NCBI RefSeq assembly: GCF_000717745.1
Contig: NZ_JOBH01000002.1
Span: forward strand, 248,001-312,000
Length of the DNA stretch: 64,000 bases
Reading direction: 5' to 3'
DNA from: Streptomyces violens
Lineage (GTDB): Bacteria > Actinomycetota > Actinomycetes > Streptomycetales > Streptomycetaceae
The position numbers and the translations under genes are program-made. Below, one piece after another: positions 1-8,786 of this stretch. The notes beneath the pieces were generated by a model. The model was not told where the DNA came from and searched no databases. It saw only the letters and a list, made by a program, of their open reading frames with translations. The stretch's first letter is position 1; each line of letters opens with the position of its first letter.

Positions 1-354
1 CTACCGATCCTGAATGAACGAAGCGGAATCCCGCATCGTGGATTGGCCCGTAAGTCATCGGACAGGGCAATCGAGCGACTCGGTCTTGCCGGGTACACGC
101 CTCATGATCTACGGCACCAATGGGCCACGGTCACGCTGTCCAACGGCGCCGCCTTGCATGAGGTCTCCCGCTGGATTGGACACCGCACGATCAACACGAC
201 AGCGGCCAGCTACGGCCATCTCACCCTGGACGGGCGGGAGCGCTGTCGGCAGATCCTGGAGTCCACGTACCGGCCCCGTGCCGACCTCGTGGCGGCGACC
301 GAGGAGGAGTGCCGGGCTGACTTGGTGCTGACTCTTGCCGTCAGAGCTCTCTAG
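1..354 (+). CDS. Tyrosine recombinase / phage-type integrase, C-terminal part, cut by the window edge
   Basis: The frame is open to the left edge, so only the last 117 residues are visible. They carry the C-terminal catalytic signature of tyrosine recombinases: HDLRH (H35, R38 of the visible part), then WIGH (H61), then the probable nucleophile Y71 in AASYGH. The family cuts and rejoins DNA through a 3'-phosphotyrosine intermediate during site-specific integration. The tail after Y71 (about 45 residues) is typical of actinobacterial integrases. A converging Nudix gene follows; no att core, excisionase or tRNA is visible on this side. Whether the gene is intact depends on sequence outside the window. 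Confidence 0.85.
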   Translation, partial: LPILNERSGIPHRGLARKSSDRAIERLGLAGYTPHDLRHQWATVTLSNGAALHEVSRWIGHRTINTTAASYGHLTLDGRERCRQILESTYRPRADLVAATEEECRADLVLTLAVRAL

Positions 355-410
355 CGTCATGGAGAGTGACTGATGCGACAAGGCCCTCATCCAGTTCAGC
401 CGGGCGGTCC

Positions 411-890
411 TTACGCCTCTCCCACGCCCTCGAACCACGTCGGCGCATCCTCCGTGGCCAGCTTGATTCGATGAAGAGCGAACTCGTCCAGCGGAGGAAG
501 GGCATCGAGTTCGAACCAGCCGACTTCGAGTGATTCGTCATCGTTGACACGGGCTTCGCCACTCTCCGCACGGCACAGAAAGCACATGTCCATGAACTGG
601 CAGCGGTCGCCGTTGGGGTACGTGACCGGCTCCAGCGCCTCGACCAGGAGGAGGCGTTCGGGGACGCAGTGGACGGCGGTTTCCTCGTGGACTTCGCGTA
701 CGGCGGTGGCGGCGGGCTGCTCGCCCGGCTCGGGGATGCCGCCGATGATCGACCAGCGGCCGTTGTCGACGCGGCGTCCCAGCAGCACCCGGCCCTCGTC
801 GTCGAAGACGATGGCGCTGACGCCGGGCATCCAGAGCAGCTGATGGCCGGCGGTCGCGCGGATTTCGCGGATGAAGTCGGGTGTAGCCAT
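411..890 (-). CDS. Nudix hydrolase
   Basis: The protein is 159 residues from the ATG at 890; an ATG three codons upstream is also possible. It contains a near-complete Nudix box at residues 51-73 (G-x5-E-x7-REVHEE), the Mg2+-binding loop used to hydrolyse nucleoside diphosphates linked to another moiety. The Gly normally found two residues after the EE pair is Ala, a tolerated change. A VLLGRR strand just before the box and a WFELDALP segment after it fit the small single-domain fold. The substrate cannot be told from sequence. It is monocistronic, convergent with the recombinase fragment. Confidence 0.9.
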   Translation of the reverse strand: MATPDFIREIRATAGHQLLWMPGVSAIVFDDEGRVLLGRRVDNGRWSIIGGIPEPGEQPAATAVREVHEETAVHCVPERLLLVEALEPVTYPNGDRCQFMDMCFLCRAESGEARVNDDESLEVGWFELDALPPLDEFALHRIKLATEDAPTWFEGVGEA

Positions 891-978
891 GCCCCGCACC
901 CTAGCGAGCCCCCCGGCAGGGGACGAAACGCTTCCGGAGCATTGCGGCCGGTTCTGCCTTGGGTGGGGGCACGGGGCC

Positions 979-1115
979 TTCGGGGGCGGCGCGGCACTTC
1001 GGGTGCGCGGTGCGGCGGTACCTCGGGGGCCTGCGCGGCGCCTTCGGGGCCTGCGTGACAGCGCCCCCCCGGGGCTGCGCGGCGCCCCTCGGGGGCTGCG
1101 CCGCGCCCTCGGGCT
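979..1115. repeat. Degenerate GC-rich tandem repeat
   Basis: About six imperfect copies of a 20-25 bp unit resembling TCGGGGGCCTGCGCGGCGCC follow one another between the Nudix gene and the end of the PH-like membrane gene; the last copy runs into that gene's 3' end. Each copy holds self-complementary GGCGCC-type cores, so the region could form several hairpins. No coding frame on either strand is convincing. Unit borders are approximate. Confidence 0.5.
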
Positions 1116-1773
1116 ACACCGCTCCGCGGGCCGGCTTCGGCTGGAGGCCGAGGCGGGCGCGGATGCAGCGCACCGCGGCCTCCGCGTCGTCGACCGTGAC
1201 GGTGAAGGTACGGCCGTCGCCGAGCCGCAGGATCACCGCCTCACCGCGGCGCACGATCACCCCCGTGCCCTGTTCCGGGCGCCAGCGGTAGCCCCAGCCG
1301 CCCCAGTGGCAGGGCGTGACGCGGGGCGCGAAGTCGACGTCGACCACGTGCGAGAGCGGGATGCGGCGGCGTGGCAGGCCCATGTGCCCGCAGCGCACTT
1401 CCAGGCAGTCCTTGTCGACCCGCACGGCCACGTGCACGAAGGCGAGCGTCCCAAAGAGGACGAGCAACCCGGCGGCGACACAGCCGACGACGGCCATCAC
1501 CAGGGGAGTAATACCCGACGACCAGGCATTGTCGACTGCCAGCTCGATGCCGAGCGCCATACAGGCCGCACCGGCGGCGGCCAGCAGCCACTGGAAGCGA
1601 TTGGTCGCGCGCCCGTGCCAGACGTCGGGCACGGAGGCACACGGCGAGTCGTCGCGCGCTGCGGACGACCGGTCAGGGGCGAGCGCGCCGCCGTCACCGT
1701 GCTCGGCGTGCCGGGCCGGGCGGGCGTCACTGCTGTCGGGGGCTGCTGCCCCCTCCTGGGGGTGGTCCCTCAT
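1114..1773 (-). CDS. Membrane protein with C-terminal PH-like domain, function unknown
   Basis: This 219-residue protein has a polar N-terminus (about residues 1-55), two hydrophobic segments close together (about 62-83 and 88-117), and a cytoplasmic C-terminal region rich in beta strands. The order, with the signature RIPLSHVVDVDFAP, GWGYRW and VIVRRGEAVILRLGDGRTFTVTV, resembles bacterial PH (bPH) domain membrane proteins common in actinobacteria, usually annotated as unknown. No catalytic residues are evident. The ATG at 1773 gives the full ORF; a shorter start is possible because the first 50 residues look unstructured. The 3' end runs into the degenerate repeat. Confidence 0.6.
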   Translation of the reverse strand: MRDHPQEGAAAPDSSDARPARHAEHGDGGALAPDRSSAARDDSPCASVPDVWHGRATNRFQWLLAAAGAACMALGIELAVDNAWSSGITPLVMAVVGCVAAGLLVLFGTLAFVHVAVRVDKDCLEVRCGHMGLPRRRIPLSHVVDVDFAPRVTPCHWGGWGYRWRPEQGTGVIVRRGEAVILRLGDGRTFTVTVDDAEAAVRCIRARLGLQPKPARGAV

Positions 1774-1937
1774 GCTTGGCAGCGTACGCGTACTGGCTCC
1801 GCCCGGCAGCCGGCAGCGCGACTCTCTGTGACGCGTGAGGCAGGAACCGCCGACTGCCCGTTCAGGGACGGAGCCAATCGCCGAATGACGCGTTCCGTAA
1901 CGGGCCGACTCCGTTGCGGCGCGGGCCCCGGGGTCGC

Positions 1938-2753
1938 CTACTGGCAGGCCGGTCCCGCGGCCGCCGGTTCGCCGTGCGCGCGGATACCGGAGAGCAGCCT
2001 GCCCTCTTCATAGGCGCGGGCCGCCTCCGGAAGCGCGGCGATGCGCCCACTGAGGATCACGGTCAGCTCCCCGCTGGGCGTCGCCGCGGGCGCCGGCTCG
2101 GCACCGATGCGGCGGAGCGCCTGGGCGGCGACGGCCTCGGCGGAACCGTGCAGCGTGAGCACGGGCCCCTCCGGGCGCTGCACCGCGTCCCTGATGCGGT
2201 CGGCGACCAGCTCGTAGTGCGTGCAGCCGAGGACGACGGTCCGTACGTCCGGTGGGGTGAGCGCGGCGGCGGCGGCGACCGCGGCGGCGATGGCCGCGTC
2301 GTCGGCCGCCTCGACCGCGTCGGCGAGGCCGGGGCAGGGCACCTCGGTGACGTCGATGTCCGCCGCGAAGGCCCGGATGAGGCCGCGCTGGTACGGGCTG
2401 CCGGTCGTGGCGGGCGTGGCCCAGATCGCCACCGGGCCGCCACCGGCCGCCGCCGGCTTGATCGCGGGGACGGTCCCGATGACCGGCAGGCCCGGCTCCA
2501 GCTCGGCGCGCAGGGTGGGCAGCGCGTGGACGGAGGCGGTGTTGCAGGCGACGATCAGGGCGTCCGGCTTGTGCGCCGCGGCGTTTCTGGCGACGGCGAG
2601 CGCGCGCTCGGTGAGGTCGGCGGGGGTACGCGGGCCCCAGGGCATGCCGTCGGGGTCGCAGGAGAGGACGAGGCCGGCGTCGGGGCGCAGCCGGCGCACG
2701 GCCGCGGCGGCCGCGAGCAGGCCCGCGCCGGAGTCCATGAGTGCGATCTTCAC
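1938..2753 (-). CDS. Aspartate/glutamate racemase family protein (MurI-like)
   Basis: The 271-residue protein has both halves of the racemase active site: an N-terminal MDSGAG motif, the first catalytic cysteine C70 in ACNTAS, and the second, C177, in GCTHYE. These act as the two acid/base cysteines in cofactor-independent glutamate racemases. MurI supplies D-glutamate for peptidoglycan. The sequence is Ala-rich and lacks some strict MurI residues, so it may be a second, housekeeping-independent racemase rather than the essential murI. It starts at ATG 2753, divergent from the HpnB-like gene, leaving about 95 bp for both promoters. Confidence 0.8.
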   Translation of the reverse strand: MKIALMDSGAGLLAAAAAVRRLRPDAGLVLSCDPDGMPWGPRTPADLTERALAVARNAAAHKPDALIVACNTASVHALPTLRAELEPGLPVIGTVPAIKPAAAGGGPVAIWATPATTGSPYQRGLIRAFAADIDVTEVPCPGLADAVEAADDAAIAAAVAAAAALTPPDVRTVVLGCTHYELVADRIRDAVQRPEGPVLTLHGSAEAVAAQALRRIGAEPAPAATPSGELTVILSGRIAALPEAARAYEEGRLLSGIRAHGEPAAAGPACQ

Positions 2754-2848
2754 CCGGACACCTTACTCAGCGGGCCCCGGTACGGGCCGCACCGGGCCGG
2801 GTCCCCGGGGCCCGCCGCGCCATGGGGCAGACTGCCGGAGTGGCTGTG

Positions 2849-4096
2849 ATGGCGTGGATCGCTGCGGCGTCTCTGGTGGCGTGGCTCTGGCTCCTGGTGG
2901 GCCAGGGCTTCTTCTGGCGGACGGATGTACGCCTGCCACCGGGCACGGCCCGTAGGGAGCGCGCCGCGCCTACAGAGGCTGCGGCGACGGACGGGCCCGG
3001 GGCCGGACGCTGGCCCTCCGTGGCGGTCGTCGTCCCCGCGCGGGACGAGGCCGGGGTACTGCCGGCGAGCCTGCCGTCCGTACTGGCGCAGGCGTATCCG
3101 GGACGGGCCGAGGTCTTCCTCGTCGACGACGGCAGTACGGACGGGACCGGCGAGCTGGCCCGGGCGCTGGCCGCCGAGCGCGGCGGGCTGCCGCTGACCG
3201 TGACCTCGCCCGGGGAGCCGGCCCCGGGCTGGACCGGCAAGCTGTGGGCCGTCCGGCACGGCATGGCGCTCGCCCGAGAGCGTACGGACGCGGAGTACCT
3301 GCTGCTGACCGACGCCGACATCGCGCACGGGCCGGACAGCCTGCGCGCGCTCGTCTCCGCCGCCCGCGCGGCCGATCTGGACCTGGTGTCGCAGATGGCG
3401 CGGCTGCGGGTCGCGGACTTCTGGGAGCGGCTGCTCGTCCCGGCGTTCGTGTACTTCTTCGGGCAGCTGTACCCGTTCCGCTGGGTCAACCGGCCGCGCG
3501 CACGTACCGCGGCGGCGGCCGGCGGCTGCGTAGTGCTGCGCCGGGACGCCGCCGAGCGGGCCGGGATCCCGGCGAGCATCCGGCACGCGGTGATCGACGA
3601 CGTGACGCTGGCCCGCGCCGTGAAGCGCTCCGGGGGCCGGGACGGGGCGGGCACGGGGCGGATCTGGCTGGGACTCGCCGACCACGTGGACAGCGTGCGC
3701 CCGTACCCGCGCCTGGCCGACCTCTGGCGGATGGTGGCGCGCAGCGCGTACGCGCAACTCCTGCACAGCCCGTTGCTCTTGGCCGGCACGGTGCTGGGCC
3801 TCGCACTGGTCTACCTGGTGCCGCCCGTCGCGCTGATCGCGGGCGCGGTGGGCGGCAGCGCGCCGGCCGTGCTCCTCGGGGGCGCCGCATGGGCCGTGAT
3901 GACAGGCACGTACCTGCCGATGCTGCGCTACTACAGGCAGCCGCCCTGGACCGCCCCTCTGCTGCCGTTCACCGCACTGCTCTACCTCCTCATGACGGTC
4001 GACTCGGCCGTGCAGCACTACCGGGGGCGCGGCGCTGCCTGGAAGGGGCGGACGTACGGGGCGCCGCCTACAGGGGAGGCGTCGGAGGGCGCTTAG
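2849..4096 (+). CDS. HpnB-type glycosyltransferase family 2 membrane protein
   Basis: A 415-residue protein: an N-terminal membrane segment (about residues 1-20), a GT-A domain with VVVPARDEA, VDDGSTDGT and LLLTDADI (DxD-like), a GWTGKLWA segment, the acceptor-loop AAGGC and IDDV, then three C-terminal hydrophobic segments. The segments around GWTGKLWA, LYPF-VN and IDDVTLA match what I know of hopene-associated glycosyltransferase HpnB. HpnB genes usually lie in hopanoid clusters, but no squalene-hopene cyclase gene is here, so the role in hopanoid decoration is inferred. ATG 2849 is chosen because GGAG lies nine bases upstream; ATG 2822 and GTG 2840 are alternatives. Confidence 0.75.
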   Translation: MAWIAAASLVAWLWLLVGQGFFWRTDVRLPPGTARRERAAPTEAAATDGPGAGRWPSVAVVVPARDEAGVLPASLPSVLAQAYPGRAEVFLVDDGSTDGTGELARALAAERGGLPLTVTSPGEPAPGWTGKLWAVRHGMALARERTDAEYLLLTDADIAHGPDSLRALVSAARAADLDLVSQMARLRVADFWERLLVPAFVYFFGQLYPFRWVNRPRARTAAAAGGCVVLRRDAAERAGIPASIRHAVIDDVTLARAVKRSGGRDGAGTGRIWLGLADHVDSVRPYPRLADLWRMVARSAYAQLLHSPLLLAGTVLGLALVYLVPPVALIAGAVGGSAPAVLLGGAAWAVMTGTYLPMLRYYRQPPWTAPLLPFTALLYLLMTVDSAVQHYRGRGAAWKGRTYGAPPTGEASEGA

Positions 4097-4111
4097 CCAC
4101 GGGCGGCTGTC

Positions 4112-5452
4112 TCACTTCCGCCCCGGTGCCCACCGCATCCCCCACCCGTACGCCTGGTCCACCGTGCGCTGCGGGCTGACGCCCCGTTCGGGGACGAGAT
4201 AGCGGGCCTCGCGCTGGACGACCAGTTCGGTGCCGGTGTTGATGAGCAGCGCCAGGGCGCACACGTTGGACGGGACGGTGCACTCGTCGAGGGAGAAGTC
4301 GATGGGGGCGCCGCGCTGCGGTGTGAGGGTGACCGTGGCGTTCAGGTCGGCGAAGCTGCGCGCGCCTTCGTAGATGGTGACGAAGAACAGGATCCGCTTG
4401 ATGAGGCGCTGCTGGTCGAGGTTGACCGTGAGGTTCTCGCCGACGGCCACGGCGCCGGTGCGGTCGTCGCCGTCGAGGTGGATGAACGGCGGGGTGTCCA
4501 GGGCCCCGAAGGCGTTGCCCAGGGCCTGTACGACGCCCTTGCTGCCGTCGGTCAGCTCGTACAGCGCGCACAGGTCGAGATCGAGAGCCGCGGGGCCGGC
4601 GAGCGCCCGGCTGAGCTTGCGGCCCCATCCCGACCCCGATCCCGAGGGTGCAGGGCGGGTCTGCCAGTTGAGGTTCACTCGCATCGCGCCCGAAGTGCCC
4701 CCTTGCTTCGTCAGCGAAACGGCGGGGGCGTCCTTCGTCAGGGTGACTTTTGACAGGCGTACAGGGGTGGGGGCGGGCGCGCCTGCGCCATGCGCCGGGG
4801 GCGCGGGAGTTGACGCAGCGGGTTGACCTTGAGGCACATCGTGCGCCGGCGCGGGCGCTGCCGGCGCGGCCGGCCCTGCGGGCGCCGTCCCTGGGTCGTC
4901 CACACTGATCCCGTAGTCCGTGGCGAGCCCGGCGAGTCCGCTGTCGTACCCCTGGCCGATCGCCCGGAACTTCCAGCCGCCCTGCCGCCGGTAGAGCTCG
5001 CCGAGTACGAAGGCGGTCTCCACGGTGGCGTCCTGGCTGTCGAACCGCACGAGCTCGGCGCCATCGGAGGCCGCGGGCACAGTGCTACCGGGGCCCGCGC
5101 CCGTCGCGTCAAGGATTCGCACGCTCAGCCCGGGCACCTGACCGAACGTTCCGGCGTCCGCGGAGGCCGCGAGCACCACCCGCTCGACGGCCGGCTCCAC
5201 GGCGGTGAGGTCGACGGCGAGGGTGTCGGTCGCCGTGCCCGCCGCCGCCCGCTTGCCCTCGTGGCGCACGGCGCCCGAAGCATGCACCGGCTGGTTGTAG
5301 AACACGAAGTCGCCGTCGTCGCGCACCTTCCCGCCGCTCAGCAGCAGCGCCGAGGCGTCCACGTCCGGGACGCCGCTTCCGGTACGCCAGCTCAGCTCGA
5401 TCCGTACCGCTCCGGCATCCACCGGAGCGTTGCCCCCCTTGGGCATCGACAT
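4112..5452 (-). CDS. TerD-family protein with two TerD domains
   Basis: From ATG 5452 the protein has 446 residues. An N-terminal TerD-like domain (about 10-190; [38 protein letters not shown]) is followed by a Pro/Ala-rich linker (about 195-255) and a second TerD-like domain ([39 protein letters not shown]). TerD domains bind Ca2+ through Asp-rich loops and occur in tellurite or general stress islands; the role here is unknown. An ideal AAGGAGG lies five bases before ATG 5452; longer ORF starts run into the promoter. Only 15 bp separate its stop from the converging HpnB-like gene. Confidence 0.85.
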   Translation of the reverse strand: MSMPKGGNAPVDAGAVRIELSWRTGSGVPDVDASALLLSGGKVRDDGDFVFYNQPVHASGAVRHEGKRAAAGTATDTLAVDLTAVEPAVERVVLAASADAGTFGQVPGLSVRILDATGAGPGSTVPAASDGAELVRFDSQDATVETAFVLGELYRRQGGWKFRAIGQGYDSGLAGLATDYGISVDDPGTAPAGPAAPAAPAPAHDVPQGQPAASTPAPPAHGAGAPAPTPVRLSKVTLTKDAPAVSLTKQGGTSGAMRVNLNWQTRPAPSGSGSGWGRKLSRALAGPAALDLDLCALYELTDGSKGVVQALGNAFGALDTPPFIHLDGDDRTGAVAVGENLTVNLDQQRLIKRILFFVTIYEGARSFADLNATVTLTPQRGAPIDFSLDECTVPSNVCALALLINTGTELVVQREARYLVPERGVSPQRTVDQAYGWGMRWAPGRK

Positions 5453-5712
5453 GGCCGCCTCCTTCGGATTCGCGCTCCCGCTTCGCGGCGCGCCGCCCTC
5501 CCAACCTAGGGGTTCTCCGACGGCCCTTGGACGCCTCGGAGAAGGCAAGATTTCACCTCCCAGCGAGCCGGCCTTTACACGATTCAAACGGGCGTTGGCG
5601 ACCGATTTTCCCAAGTTCGCTCACATTAGTGAACCGCAACCACTACCGACACGTAAAACAACCCTCTTTTCAGGCTCCCCAACCAGCACATCGTGGGCTT
5701 AACTTAAGAGGC

Positions 5713-6147
5713 ATGACCTCCCCCCGCTCTACCTACGGCGGCGGCTACTACGCTTCGCCTTCCTTCCCGGACACCCCGATCTACGACAGCCTCGTCGCCG
5801 AGCGCGGCACACCCCAGATCGCGCCGATCAGGGTCCAGCCTCCGTACGACGCCGGCTCGTCCTCGTCCTACTCGTCGCCGGCCCTGCCGGCGCTGCCCGC
5901 GCTCCCTTCCGGCCCCTCCGCGGCCCCCGCCCAGCACGGCTACCCGGGCCAGGCCCCGATGCAGCCCGCACCCGCGCCCTACATCCCGCAGCAGGCCGCC
6001 GGCCCCCAGGGGTACCCGGCCCAGCAGCAGCCGCGGCGCCCGATGAGCACGGGGTACGAAGCGATGCGCCCGGCGGCCCCGGTCGCGCCGCGCCCCGCTC
6101 CGTACGAGGATCCGTACGGCCGTCCGCAGCATCCGCGGGGTTACTGA
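5713..6147 (+). CDS. Proline-rich small protein, DUF6643-like, unknown function
   Basis: A 144-residue protein with a conserved-looking N-terminus (MTSPRSTYGGGYY, then TPIYDSLVAERGTPQIAPIRV) followed by a Pro/Ala/Gln-rich low-complexity tail without catalytic motifs or membrane segments. The N-terminus resembles a streptomycete family I know as DUF6643; that match is from memory. The start at ATG 5713 fits the beginning of the conserved region. The 260 bp upstream, shared with the divergent TerD gene, is unusually A/T-rich for this genome (about 5580-5712), as expected of a promoter region. Confidence 0.6.
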   Translation: MTSPRSTYGGGYYASPSFPDTPIYDSLVAERGTPQIAPIRVQPPYDAGSSSSYSSPALPALPALPSGPSAAPAQHGYPGQAPMQPAPAPYIPQQAAGPQGYPAQQQPRRPMSTGYEAMRPAAPVAPRPAPYEDPYGRPQHPRGY

Positions 6148-6213
6148 CGCGCCCGCTCGGCCAACTGTCCGGCCGCCCGGTCAAATGTCCGACCCGGCTG
6201 GCAGGATGGGCAC

Positions 6214-7038
6214 ATGCCGAACTCGCGCCTCCGTGCCCTCCAGCTGTATCCGGTGAAGTCTCTTGCGGGGACCTCCCCCGACTCGGCCGCCGTGGAGCCA
6301 TGGGGCCTGGCCGGGGACCGGCGCTGGCTGCTGGTCGACGAGGAGCGGCGGCATGTCACGCAGCGGTCCCGGCCGCGGCTGGCCCTGGCCGTCGCGGAGG
6401 CGCGGCCCGACGGGGGAATCGGGCTCAGCGCGCCGGGGATGCAGAACCTGTCCGTGGAGGTTCCTGCCCCCGGCGCGACCGTGCCGGTGCAGGTCTGGCA
6501 GGACAAGGTGGACGCCGTGCCCGCGTCCGCGGAGGCCGCCGAGTGGTTCAGTACGTACCTGGGCACCGAGGTCACGCTCGTTCACATGGACGCCCCTGCC
6601 GTGCGCCGGTCCGTGCACCAGGACTACGCGCGCCCCGGTGACACGGTGAGCTTCGCCGACGCCTTCCCGCTGCTGCTCACCACGTCGTCCTCGCTGGACG
6701 CGCTCAACTCCCTGATCGCCCAGGGAGACCACGCCGACGAGGGCCCGCTGCCCATGGACCGCTTCCGGCCGAACGTCGTCATCGAGGGCACGGCCCCCTG
6801 GGCCGAGGACGGCTGGAAGCGGGTGCGGATCGGCGAGATCACCTTCCGGGTCGCCAAGCCCTCCGGCCGCTGCGTGGTGACCACCACCGACCAGCGCACC
6901 GCCGAGCGCGGCAAGGAGCCGCTGCGCACGCTCGCCCGCCACCGCCGCTTCGGTGACGACCTGGTGTTCGGGCAGAACCTCATACCCGAGTCGCGCGGCA
7001 CGCTCCGTGCCGGCGACCCCTTCGAGGTCCTGAGCTGA
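6214..7038 (+). CDS. MOSC domain protein, YcbX/mARC-like
   Basis: The 274-residue protein has the two-part layout of YcbX/mARC proteins: a MOSC N-terminal beta-barrel (LYPVKSLAG to about residue 110; GLAGDRRWLLVD) and a MOSC domain (about 130-270; FRPNVVIEG, RIGEITFRV). Cys in PSGRCVVTTTD is the residue that, in this family, coordinates the molybdenum cofactor. Such proteins transfer Mo-sulfur or reduce N-hydroxylated compounds; the redox partner is not obvious here. It is probably monocistronic. Confidence 0.85.
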   Translation: MPNSRLRALQLYPVKSLAGTSPDSAAVEPWGLAGDRRWLLVDEERRHVTQRSRPRLALAVAEARPDGGIGLSAPGMQNLSVEVPAPGATVPVQVWQDKVDAVPASAEAAEWFSTYLGTEVTLVHMDAPAVRRSVHQDYARPGDTVSFADAFPLLLTTSSSLDALNSLIAQGDHADEGPLPMDRFRPNVVIEGTAPWAEDGWKRVRIGEITFRVAKPSGRCVVTTTDQRTAERGKEPLRTLARHRRFGDDLVFGQNLIPESRGTLRAGDPFEVLS

Positions 7039-7204
7039 CGTCAGCCCGTGTCCTTACCCAGCCGCCACCCCGTCTCCGCGGTTTCCGCGCACCGCCGCGC
7101 CCCGCTCCCGCCGACCCGGCGCAGCCGCCCCCGACGAGCGCGTTGCGGGGCCCTGTCCGGCCTGCATAAGGTGACCGCATTGCGGTGGCGACAGGGAGAT
7201 TCAG

Positions 7205-8101
7205 GTGCCCATTCCTGCCGGGGACCCGGCGCGCGATCGCGTCATCCCGGTGCATCAGATGCGCCCCGGCGATCACGCTTTCGTCAGTTACGACGACGAC
7301 GAGATCCGCTGGGACGTTCTCACGGCCTTCACCCGGCTCGGCCTGGCCCGCGGCGAGCGTGTGATCGTCTTCCCGCGCCCCGGCCTGCCCGAGGAAGAGG
7401 TCCTGGCGCGGCTGGACTTCCCCAACCGCACGACGGCGACCGCCCGCATCAGGGGCCAGTTGGTGCTCAGCAGCATGCGCCGCCTCATCAGTCCCGATCC
7501 CGCCTTCACGGCCGACCGGCAGTGGAGCCGGCTCCGCGAGGAGACCGCGCAGGCCGTCGCGGAGGGGTACACGGGCCTGCGGGCGTTCATCGACATGCAC
7601 TGGGTGCCGGACCTCGGCGCGGACGTGCACACGATGATGCACCGCGAGTCGAACGCCGACGAGCTCTTCAAGGGCCGCCCGTACAGCGAGATCTGCGCGT
7701 ACGACCGACGCTGGTTCGCGCCGGAGGTGCTGACGGCCATGGCTGAGGCGCACCCGCGTAACCTCCTCGAACAGCTCGGCGCGCTGCATACGGAGCGGGC
7801 ATCGGACGGCGCGCTGCGCTTCGTCGGCGAGGCCGACGCCGCGACGAAGCAGTCCTTCCTCACCGCCCTGGAGCTCGCCGTGGCGCAGGGCTCGGTTGCG
7901 GGCCGGCTCGCCCTGGACCTGAGCCGGCTGCACTTCCTGTCGGTCGGCTGCGCCACCGGCCTCCTCACGCTCGTCCAGAAGGCGAGCGGCCTCTCCCGGG
8001 TCGAGGTCCGGGGCGACCCGGTACAGCTCCGCACGCTCCAGCGGCTGGGAGCGGCATCGATTTCGCGGCTGACGCTGTCGGAGGTGACGCGACCGTGCTG
8101 A
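7205..8101 (+). CDS. MEDS-STAS regulatory protein (sensor plus anti-sigma-antagonist-like domain)
   Basis: 298 residues in two parts. Residues about 15-185 fit the MEDS domain (MRPGDHAFVSYDDDE, GLARGERVIVFP, RAFIDMHWV, EICAYDRRWF), a P-loop-like sensory domain first described in DcmR and often placed beside anti-sigma genes. Residues about 200-298 fit a STAS domain (RLALDLSRLHFLSVGCATGLL), the fold of SpoIIAA-type antagonists; the serine equivalent to the phosphorylated one may be that in FLSVG. GTG 7205 follows AGGGAGA by six bases. It overlaps the downstream HATPase gene by 7 bp, so the two are translationally coupled and probably interact. Confidence 0.85.
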   Translation: MPIPAGDPARDRVIPVHQMRPGDHAFVSYDDDEIRWDVLTAFTRLGLARGERVIVFPRPGLPEEEVLARLDFPNRTTATARIRGQLVLSSMRRLISPDPAFTADRQWSRLREETAQAVAEGYTGLRAFIDMHWVPDLGADVHTMMHRESNADELFKGRPYSEICAYDRRWFAPEVLTAMAEAHPRNLLEQLGALHTERASDGALRFVGEADAATKQSFLTALELAVAQGSVAGRLALDLSRLHFLSVGCATGLLTLVQKASGLSRVEVRGDPVQLRTLQRLGAASISRLTLSEVTRPC

Positions 8102-8535
8102 TCCCCGAGTCCGCTCGTTCCCAGGGCGCCGGCGACGAACCGAGCGTCAGGTACCTGCTGCAGCGGCGCTTCACCGCCCGGCTGCTCCCGCAGGTGCGGC
8201 TGCTCGTCGAGGAGTGCGCGGCCCGTGAGGGCCTGGCCGAACCGCGGCGCGGGGAGTTCGTGCTCGCGGTGGACGAGGTGGCCGGTAACGCCGTCGAGCA
8301 CGCGGGCGGCAGCGGCCGGCTGGTCCTGCGCCGGATCGGCGACGAACTGGAGTGCCTGGTCATCGATTCGGGCCCGGGCTTCACGGAGGCCGTCATCCCC
8401 GAGCTGCTGCCGGGCCTGGACGGTGCGCCCACGGGGCGCGGGCTGTGGATGGCGCGGCTGGTCGCCGACCGGCTGACGATCGCCGCGGGCGCGGCCGCCG
8501 GCGCGGTGGTCACACTGGCGGTACGGGTGCACTGA
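8095..8535 (+). CDS. ATP-binding anti-sigma-factor-like protein (RsbW/SpoIIAB type)
   Basis: 146 residues with a HATPase_c_2 fold: N box VDEVAGNAVEHAG (about 62-74), G1 box DSGPGF (about 96-101), G2 box GRGLWMAR (about 117-124). These bind ATP in serine-kinase anti-sigma factors that phosphorylate STAS antagonists. The gene starts inside the 3' end of the MEDS-STAS gene, a genetic link typical of kinase and antagonist pairs. No sigma factor gene is adjacent, so the target could be a sigma factor elsewhere. A weak CGCTC-TT-GAGCG hairpin follows at 8571-8582. Confidence 0.85.
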   Translation: MLIPESARSQGAGDEPSVRYLLQRRFTARLLPQVRLLVEECAAREGLAEPRRGEFVLAVDEVAGNAVEHAGGSGRLVLRRIGDELECLVIDSGPGFTEAVIPELLPGLDGAPTGRGLWMARLVADRLTIAAGAAAGAVVTLAVRVH

Positions 8536-8786
8536 AACACCTCCGGGAAGGCCCCTGGACGGCCGCTGAACGCTCTTGAGCGACCTTTTGCGCCCCAGGG
8601 CCACCCCACGCGCACCTGCGGCCCTCTCCCGGCCTCTCCGCCGCACGCACGCCACCCACGGCCTCGCCCGCGGCGGCGATAGAGTGACGGTCCGTACGAG
8701 TCCGTGGTTTTGCAGGCTCTTCATGAACACCGCGCATGAAGGGCCCGGAATGAGGTAGTTACGGACACGGAAGGGGGTGCCGGACC

